DNA of 56,741 nt from the NCBI GenBank assembly GCA_900315595.1, contig OMZQ01000010.1:1-56741 (forward strand), written 5' to 3'. This DNA is from an uncultured Eubacteriales bacterium. GTDB lineage: Bacteria; Bacillota; Clostridia; Oscillospirales; Oscillospiraceae. Made by a program: the position numbers and the translations under genes. A model generated the notes under the pieces. It worked only from the letters and a program-made list of their open reading frames with translations. It had not been told where the DNA came from and did not search any database. Position 1 is the first letter of the stretch, and every line of letters starts with the position of its first letter. Of the stretch, positions 51,827 through 56,741 are shown in pieces.

Positions 51827-51923
51827 GCGGGCAATCTTCGGATGTAGCGGGCAATCTTCGGAATCCTTTCAGCGCAGGCAATCTTCGGAATCCTTTCTGC
51901 GGGCATTCTTCGACACCCTTTCA
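51827..51923. repeat. Imperfect tandem repeats (about 20-27 bp)
   Basis: Four copies of gcgggcaatcttcgga-type sequence at 51827, 51847, 51872 and 51899; the middle two share the longer gcaatcttcggaatcctttc. They lie upstream of the GNAT gene in otherwise non-coding sequence. The role is unknown. The rest of 51663-52000 shows nothing else. Confidence 0.7.
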
Positions 51924-52000
51924 ACGACAAAACGGCGATCCGAGTACGCATAAGGGAACGGCAAGAATGACCGAACCAAAAGAAGAAAAATAGGCGAAAA

Positions 52001-52035
52001 AGAGAAAAACCTTGAAATCCGGAGATTTCAAGGTT
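52001..52035 (-). terminator. Terminator of the tRNA operon
   Basis: Perfect 12-base arms aaccttgaaatc (52008-52019) and gatttcaaggtt (52024-52035); on the minus strand it is followed by TTTTCTCTTTTTCG. Confidence 0.85.
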
Positions 52036-52042
52036 GATTCTC

Positions 52043-52118
<76 letters not shown>

Positions 52119-52121
52119 ATA

Positions 52122-52198
52122 TGGTGGGCCTTCGGGGACTCGAACCCAGGACCAACCGGTTATGAGCCGGGAGCTCTAACCAACTGAGCTAAAGGCCC
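52122..52198 (-). tRNA. tRNA with CAU anticodon (Met elongator or Ile2)
   Basis: A 77-base cloverleaf: acceptor GGGCCTT/AAGGCCC, discriminator A and encoded CCA; D-arm AGCTCAGTTGGTTAGAGC; anticodon loop CTCATAA (CAU); T-arm ending GGGTTCGAGTCCC. It lacks initiator features. CAU tRNAs of this type can be elongator Met or Ile(CAU) with lysidine; the GGnCCTTTAGCTCAG start resembles Firmicutes Ile2, so both remain possible. Confidence 0.85.
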
Positions 52199-52231
52199 GA
52201 ATGAGGAATCGGTCTTGCCGACCACGCGTGT

Positions 52232-52260
52232 ATTATACAGCATCGACCTGCAAAAATCAA
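52232..52260 (-). promoter_or_regulatory. Strong sigma-A promoter of the tRNA operon
   Basis: Minus strand TTGATT (52255-52260), 17-base spacer ending CTG, TATAAT (52232-52237), about 34 bases upstream of the first tRNA base. Confidence 0.8.
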
Positions 52261-52396
52261 GCCTTTTTTTCATGGAGGGCCTGATTTGTTTGTATGATGT
52301 AAAATGATATGAACCAATAAAAAGAGAAGCCCTAGCTTCGATATGGTATAATTGAGTTACCACACATCAACCACCGTATCGGAGGGAGGACTTCCC

Positions 52397-53332
52397 ATGA
52401 ACATTCTATCACAAGAGGCCCGGAAAAGGCAAGCAGTAGTTAAGCTGGCAAACAGAAAAGGTGTCACTTTTGCAGCGGAGAAATACGGCGTCAGCAGATC
52501 CAGCGTGAAAAGATGGAAGAAGCGGTATGACGGAACATGGAAATCTCTGCTGGAACGGTCGCACCGCCCAAACAGCCATCCAAGACAGCATACGGAAACC
52601 GAGGAAATGATTATTTCCAAGGCGTTCTGGAAGAAGTACCGGCGGTACGGCTGGTATGGCGTATATGAGGAAGCCAAGGCGAACGGATATACGCGAAGCC
52701 TCAGCGGACTGATCTATGCAGCGAAGCGATTAGATTTGGTAGAGCAAGGGAAACGGCAAGAGGCCAGACGCCACGACAGACGATATCCGGAGCTGTTAAT
52801 TCCGGGTGAAAAGGTGCAAATTGACGTGAAAGAGGTACCTTACAACTGTTTACGTGGCAATTTGGTGCGAGATAACAAGCATTTGTACCAATGGACGGCG
52901 ATAGACGAGTGCACCAGGATACGGTTTATATACGGCTTTGAGGAGCATACGCCAGAGAACTCGGTCAAGTTTTTGAGGATGCTGGTAAAGGTATTTCCCT
53001 TCAAAATCCAGACGATCCAGACGGACAACGGCACAGAGTTTACCTACAAGTATATCAGTGACACAGAGGAGTGTCCATTTGATAAAGCGTTGAGGGAACT
53101 TGGGATCGCTCACAAGCTGATCCCGCCGAGGACGCCCTGGCACAACGGGAAAGTGGAGCGCAGTCACAGAAACGACCAACGGTATTTCTATGATTGGGAG
53201 ACGTTCCGCAGCCTGGAGGAGTTCAACAAGAAGCTGGCAGAGCACCTGATCTGGAGCAACAACAAGCCGATGCGGACGTTGAAGGACAAGAGCCCAAGGG
53301 AACTGCTGGCCGAGAAGCTGGCGATGAAATGA
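52397..53332 (+). CDS. IS481/IS3-like transposase
   Basis: A 311-residue transposase with an N-terminal helix-turn-helix (VTFAAEKYGVSRSSVKRWKKRY, about 20-41) and a retroviral-integrase core: the first Asp in VQIDVKEV (about 138), the second in IQTDNGTEF (about 214), and the Glu in HNGKVERSHRNDQR (about 255), the complete DDE triad. A single frame with no frameshift, unlike the two-frame IS3 type. GGAGGGAGGA lies before the ATG at 52397. The protein looks intact and the element may be active. Confidence 0.85.
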   Translation: MNILSQEARKRQAVVKLANRKGVTFAAEKYGVSRSSVKRWKKRYDGTWKSLLERSHRPNSHPRQHTETEEMIISKAFWKKYRRYGWYGVYEEAKANGYTRSLSGLIYAAKRLDLVEQGKRQEARRHDRRYPELLIPGEKVQIDVKEVPYNCLRGNLVRDNKHLYQWTAIDECTRIRFIYGFEEHTPENSVKFLRMLVKVFPFKIQTIQTDNGTEFTYKYISDTEECPFDKALRELGIAHKLIPPRTPWHNGKVERSHRNDQRYFYDWETFRSLEEFNKKLAEHLIWSNNKPMRTLKDKSPRELLAEKLAMK

Positions 53333-53349
53333 GGCCTTGACGAGCCGCC

Positions 53350-53410
53350 GCATTTGGTGGGCTTTTCCGCCTCCGCCCTACGGGCTCCGGCTCCAAAGCC
53401 CACCAAATGC
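53350..53410. repeat. Long hairpin inside the right end of the IS
   Basis: Perfect 16-base arms (gcatttggtgggcttt, 53350-53365; aaagcccaccaaatgc, 53395-53410) around a 29-base loop that itself can pair (gccc-tac-gggc). It abuts the right terminal repeat. It may be a transcription terminator, protect against read-in, or be a structure used in transposition. The 53427-53587 stretch beyond it shows nothing recognised. Confidence 0.75.
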
Positions 53411-53587
53411 GATACCATATCGAAGCGTTATCTTTTTTTCGAGAAAGTGGTTCACATCATTTGACATCGCAGATTATCCGCCGTGGATTTGTCTTTGGAA
53501 ATTCCCCTGTTTGGTATACGGGGCAGGGGAGACGCCCGGTCTGTTTGTCCGCTTGCGCGCGTTGATTCGGGCGAATGGTCTATCCGG

Positions 53588-54658
53588 TCAGGCGTAAAGA
53601 CGGATCAGCGAGTCCAGCGAATCCGCGTCCAGCCGGAAGCAGGCGACACCCGGCAGGCGGGCGGTCTGCTCGTACCAGCTCCAGAGCCGGTTGATATTCG
53701 GCATGGGAAGTCCGGCCAGGGCGCCGACGTCGCGGATGATTTTCAGGCCGAAGGGGAAATCGGCGGTGAAGTACCGTGAGCCGAAATCCGGGATCCAGCC
53801 GGCTGTGGTCTGCTTCATCGGGCTCGTAATATCGCGGAAGGCGCGGATGCTCTGGATTTTGGCGGTCAACTGCGCGGCTGTCTCGGATTCATAGTGTACG
53901 CGCAGTGAGCGGACCTCCCGCAGGTCGAGGGGCAGAAGCTCGCACAGCGCCTGCAGCTCGGCGTCGCAGGCCAGCATGATTTCGCTTGCCTCGTCCGTCC
54001 ACTCCACGTAGAAGCGGATGTTGTGGTCCCAGACCATGCCCGGGGCGTAGTCGCGGAACATGGAATACAGCCGGGAAGTATGGAGGATCGGATTGGAAGG
54101 CGTCAGCGTGACGGAGAGGTAGTTGGGCAGCGGCTCGCAGGGAATGGCAAGCAGGCGCTCGATCTCCTCCGCGCAGCGCGGAGCTTCGCTTGCGGGGATC
54201 GCGCCGAGGGCAAGAGACGGCTTTCTGCCCAGCGCGTAAACGCTTTCGCCCTTCTGCTTCAGCCGGGCGATGCAGTGGACCCGCTGCAGGCCGCAGAGGA
54301 TCACGCCCTTTTCCAGCAGCGGACGAAAGGCAAATTCCGCGCCGCCGCTGCCGGGGATGACCAGAAGCATCTGCCCGGCACGAACGTGGGGAAGGAGCTG
54401 CGCTGCAAGCGATTCAAACAGAAAGGCCGGATGCGTGATCCAGATCTGGGCCGCGCCGGAAACGGCCTCGGCAAGCTCGTCCGTCGGCTTCACGCCGTCG
54501 GTTTTCAGCAGCAGCTTCTCGTCGGCGTCGTAAACGCTGATGGTTTTCGACCAGGCTTCCGGGCGGGAGGTGTACATGGCGACCTTGCATCCGCCGGCCG
54601 CCAGCTCCGCGGCGCAAAGCGTGCCGATGTTGCCGCCGCCGATGACGCAAATCTTCAT
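53588..54658 (-). CDS. Octopine/opine-dehydrogenase-family NAD(P) oxidoreductase
   Basis: A 356-residue protein with a Rossmann fold (MKICVIGGGNIGTLCAAELAAGG) and a C-terminal all-helical domain of the opine dehydrogenase type (MVWDHNIRFYVEWTDEASEIM; the His/Asp pair expected near LNPIxH is in LTPSNPILHTSRLY). Opine dehydrogenases couple an amino acid to a keto acid reductively; the substrate here is unknown. Its ATG overlaps the stop of the nucleotidyltransferase-aminotransferase gene by 4 bases, so they are co-translated and should act in one pathway. Confidence 0.8.
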   Translation of the reverse strand: MKICVIGGGNIGTLCAAELAAGGCKVAMYTSRPEAWSKTISVYDADEKLLLKTDGVKPTDELAEAVSGAAQIWITHPAFLFESLAAQLLPHVRAGQMLLVIPGSGGAEFAFRPLLEKGVILCGLQRVHCIARLKQKGESVYALGRKPSLALGAIPASEAPRCAEEIERLLAIPCEPLPNYLSVTLTPSNPILHTSRLYSMFRDYAPGMVWDHNIRFYVEWTDEASEIMLACDAELQALCELLPLDLREVRSLRVHYESETAAQLTAKIQSIRAFRDITSPMKQTTAGWIPDFGSRYFTADFPFGLKIIRDVGALAGLPMPNINRLWSWYEQTARLPGVACFRLDADSLDSLIRLYA

Positions 54659-56460
54659 GTTGCAAGCTCCTTTCGCAGGGCTGCCAGCAGGCAGTCGTTG
54701 TCCTCGGTGCTGCGCACGGCAAAGCGGAGATACTCCCCGCCCGTTTTTCCGGTCAGCTCCTTGACCAGCAGATTATACTTCGAGAGCAGGACGGCCAGGA
54801 GGTCCTTCGCCTTCCGGCCCGGCTTTGTCAGCTCGACCATCATATAGTTTGCCTGGGAGGGGATCACCCGAAGACCGGGAAGCTCCGCCAGCTTTGCGGC
54901 GAAGCGGGCGCGTTCGGCACGGAAGCGGGCCATGCCGCTGCGGTAATCGGACTGATATTTTTCTTCGATTTGCAGGTAGAACTCCGCAAAGGAGTTGACG
55001 TTCCAGATGGAGACGTCCTTTTTCAGCGCTGCGATCGTGCTGCTGTCTCCGGACGCAAGGACGCCGAGACGCAGGCCGGGTACGCCGTAGGACTTGGAGA
55101 TGCTCTTGATGACGAACAGATGCGGGTTCCGGTCGAGCAGATCCTGATCGAGCAGACTGTTATCCAACTCGTCTGCAAAATCCGCAAAGCTCTCATCCAC
55201 CAGAAGGGTGGTTTCCCGCTCCCTGGCCCAGTCAACCAGGCGCAGAAGGCCGGCCTTCGGGATATAGTTTCCGCTTGGGTTGTCCGGATTGATCAGAATC
55301 AGATTTTGCACCGGGTGCGCGGAGAAGAACGCCATCACGTCCTCCGCGGTATAGGAGAAATCCGGGTTTTCCGGGCGGAACTCGACCTGATCCGCATAAC
55401 GGTGACCGTATTCCTCAAAGCTCGGGCGGATGATCCCGACCTTGCCGGAAAGACGCTCCATGAAGGCCTTGATCAGCTCCGCGGCACCGTTGCCGACCAG
55501 AATGCTCCGCTCCGACAGGCCGAAGTTCTTGGCCGCCAGCAGGGAATTGATGTGCATCCCGGAGGGATACTGCGTCAGCAGCGTCTCAAAGCTGGCCTTG
55601 ATCTCGTCGCTCATCCGCTTGGGCGGGAAGTAGGGGTTGACCAGATAGCAGAAGTCCAGCATGCCCGGATAGCGCCAATAGCCGCCGTAGCGGGACTGGA
55701 GCTTTGCCGCGCGATCCGATACACTGTCGGTGAAGATGGATTCCGCAATGTCAAGATCCTGCACGTCGTCGATCTCGTACCACCGCTGACCCGTCAGCCG
55801 CTTGGCCCGGATCGAGGTGTGGTTGAGCATCGTGATGACGCGCAGCACCTGCTCGTAGTATTCGTTTTCTCCCAGTGCCTTGACGTAAGCCTCCAGGAAG
55901 GGAACGTACTGGTTTTGGGAAAACTCCCGGCTGAACCGGTAGATATTGACGGTCTTGTAGTAGCTTGCGATCTCGTCGTAGCGAAAGCTCTGCTTGGGAA
56001 CGAAGGCAGCGATCCCGTCGTTCTCGTCGAGCAGGGCGCAGGTCCCGTCCATCCAGCTCTCATACTTGTCTACCAGGGCCAGATTCGGCCTGGGGTCGTC
56101 CAGCAGAAGATCCAGCACGGAATCCTCAAAGATCAGATCCGATTCGAGCAGAATCGTGTCCTCGGCGCAGAGGTTTTCTTTCGCCAGCGCCAGAGAATAG
56201 ATGTTGTTGGTCCGGTCGAAGACCGGATTGTCAATGAATTCGACGGGTGTGGAGATGGGCAGACTGCGGACGTGAGCCTTGAGCTTCTCACGCTCATAGC
56301 CGACCACTAAAACGATTCGTGACAGTCCGTGCCGGTCAAGCTGGGCGAGCATCCGGTCGATCATCGGAACGCCGTTGACCTTGACCATGCATTTGGTGTT
56401 GTTTGCCGTCAGATGCTTCAGCCGCTTGCCCATGCCGGCTGCGAGAATGACTGCTTGCAT
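54655..56460 (-). CDS. Fused nucleotidyltransferase and PLP-dependent aminotransferase
   Basis: A 601-residue bifunctional protein. Residues 1-235 are a sugar/choline-phosphate-type NTP transferase (AVILAAGMGKRLKHLT, NNTKCMVKVNGVPMIDR, LLESDLIF, WYEIDDVQDLDIAE). Residues 245-601 are a class I/II aminotransferase of histidinol-phosphate/CobD type, with LINPDNPSGNYIP, the lysine region FVIKSISKSYGVPGLRLGVL (PLP Schiff-base Lys) and YLRFAVRS. Known fusions of this kind (for example PntC for 2-aminoethylphosphonate in Treponema) activate an amino-phosphonate or amino-alcohol phosphate as a CDP derivative; that parallel is inference. ATAGGAG stands before the ATG. Co-translated with the opine-dehydrogenase-like gene. 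Confidence 0.82.
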   Translation of the reverse strand: MQAVILAAGMGKRLKHLTANNTKCMVKVNGVPMIDRMLAQLDRHGLSRIVLVVGYEREKLKAHVRSLPISTPVEFIDNPVFDRTNNIYSLALAKENLCAEDTILLESDLIFEDSVLDLLLDDPRPNLALVDKYESWMDGTCALLDENDGIAAFVPKQSFRYDEIASYYKTVNIYRFSREFSQNQYVPFLEAYVKALGENEYYEQVLRVITMLNHTSIRAKRLTGQRWYEIDDVQDLDIAESIFTDSVSDRAAKLQSRYGGYWRYPGMLDFCYLVNPYFPPKRMSDEIKASFETLLTQYPSGMHINSLLAAKNFGLSERSILVGNGAAELIKAFMERLSGKVGIIRPSFEEYGHRYADQVEFRPENPDFSYTAEDVMAFFSAHPVQNLILINPDNPSGNYIPKAGLLRLVDWARERETTLLVDESFADFADELDNSLLDQDLLDRNPHLFVIKSISKSYGVPGLRLGVLASGDSSTIAALKKDVSIWNVNSFAEFYLQIEEKYQSDYRSGMARFRAERARFAAKLAELPGLRVIPSQANYMMVELTKPGRKAKDLLAVLLSKYNLLVKELTGKTGGEYLRFAVRSTEDNDCLLAALRKELAT

Positions 56461-56510
56461 ATCTTTCTCCTATCGTGTGTAAAAAGATGATTCCACGTAC
56501 GTACCTCCCA

Positions 56511-56539
56511 ATTATACCACGCCAACGCACCGGATTCAA
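56511..56539 (-). promoter_or_regulatory. Sigma-A promoter of the nucleotidyltransferase-aminotransferase operon
   Basis: Minus strand TTGAAT (56534-56539), 17-base spacer, TATAAT (56511-56516), about 50 bases before the start codon at 56460. Confidence 0.8.
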
Positions 56540-56593
56540 CCGGAAAAACCAAATCGGCGAAGGAAACCTGACCCTTGCGGCGCAAATCTTTTC

Positions 56594-56622
56594 TTGACAA
56601 GTACGGCATTCTATTTTATTAT
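56594..56622 (+). promoter_or_regulatory. Sigma-A promoter of the gene at the window's right edge
   Basis: Perfect TTGACA (56594-56599), 17-base spacer, TATTAT (56617-56622); the -10 area is AT-rich. It is divergent from the aminotransferase promoter. Confidence 0.75.
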
Positions 56623-56678
56623 ATTAAATTGGTGTATACCGCAATCTCCGTTCCCGGAAGACATAGAGGATGATAAGC

Positions 56679-56741
56679 ATGAGTTTTGGATCTGCGCTCT
56701 ACCGGCTGCTGATCGGGCCGCTGGAGCTGATGTTTGAAGTG
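56679..56741 (+). CDS. Start of a membrane protein gene, possibly YidC/Oxa1-like (partial)
   Basis: Only 21 codons lie in the window: MSFGSALYRLLIGPLELMFE, with AGAGG 9 bases before the ATG. The amphipathic/hydrophobic start LYRLLIGPLELMFEV resembles the first helix of large clostridial YidC/Oxa1-type proteins found in surface-polymer loci. With so few residues this is a suggestion only; the rest lies beyond the window. Confidence 0.4.
   Translation, partial: MSFGSALYRLLIGPLELMFEV

Larger units (their letters stand above)
52335..53426 (+). mobile_element. Insertion sequence with DDE (rve) transposase, about 1.09 kb
   Basis: Terminal inverted repeats GCTTCGATATGGTAT at 52335-52349 and its reverse complement at 53412-53426 enclose one transposase gene and a long hairpin near the right end. 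The internal GC is lower than in the neighbouring genes. No clear target-site duplication is visible outside the repeats, so the ends may extend by a few bases. The transposase resembles the IS481/IS3 group; the exact IS family is not certain. Confidence 0.8.

Noticed and set aside
51827..51923. Repeated gcaatcttcgga units as a CRISPR array
   Set aside because: The copies differ, are nearly adjacent and have no true spacers or cas genes.
52122..52198. Initiator tRNA-fMet for the CAU tRNA
   Set aside because: The first acceptor pair is matched (G-C) and the anticodon stem lacks the three G-C pairs of initiators.

Overview
The window is a GC-rich (roughly 60%) stretch of a Gram-positive, endospore-forming member of the Clostridia. 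The best guess is an Oscillospiraceae-type gut anaerobe. This rests on sporulation genes (yabP, yabQ), S-layer homology domains, strong AGGAGG ribosome sites, frequent TTG/GTG starts, a citrate-fermentation operon and many zinc-ribbon and Thr/Pro-rich surface proteins. No rRNA and no CRISPR array were seen.

Layout. 1-4.9 kb holds surface proteins and an unusual regulatory operon: a 55-residue protein, an ECF sigma factor with its own transmembrane segment and extracellular tail, and an SLH-domain protein. 5.0-6.3 kb is a decayed locus where a deletion fused the remains of a divergent flavodoxin/LysR gene pair. 6.5-16.6 kb carries a MATE exporter, an M16C metalloprotease, a U32-like protein, a zinc-ribbon protein, a PrsA-type foldase, NudC and a proline-iminopeptidase-like hydrolase. 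16.7-22.1 kb (minus strand) runs minD, a methylglyoxal-synthase-like gene that has lost catalytic residues, a DUF2461 gene, hisS, aspS and a small membrane protein. 22.2-34.1 kb (plus strand) runs yabP-yabQ-divIC-yabR, an SDR gene, uvrA, rqcP, then an exported/surface set (membrane-anchored EEP hydrolase, lipoprotein, beta-lactamase-fold lipoprotein, zinc-ribbon protein with a degenerate beta-lactamase-like domain) and an AI-2E-family permease. 34.2-37.3 kb is an FHA-SEDS/PBP pair for peptidoglycan synthesis.

37.4-46.4 kb is a citrate module: citD-citE-citF-citM-citC-citXG, interrupted by a REP-associated tyrosine transposase with its own REP palindromes, followed by NADP isocitrate dehydrogenase. 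Together these genes import citrate, build and charge citrate lyase with its prosthetic group, and cleave citrate to acetate and oxaloacetate. 46.4-51.7 kb (minus) holds a second ECF sigma factor with a membrane anti-sigma partner, a UvrA2-type ATPase and a GNAT acetyltransferase. 52.0-53.4 kb holds two tRNAs and one intact IS element. 53.6 kb to the end starts a probable surface-glycopolymer locus: an octopine-dehydrogenase-like enzyme, a nucleotidyltransferase-aminotransferase fusion and, divergently, the first 21 codons of a possible YidC-like membrane protein.

The most interesting points are the membrane-tethered sigma operon, the methylglyoxal-synthase-like protein with three replaced active-site residues, the zinc-ribbon/pseudo-beta-lactamase protein next to its catalytic relative, and the REP/RAYT unit inside the citrate operon. 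All calls come from reading the sequence; no database search was run.
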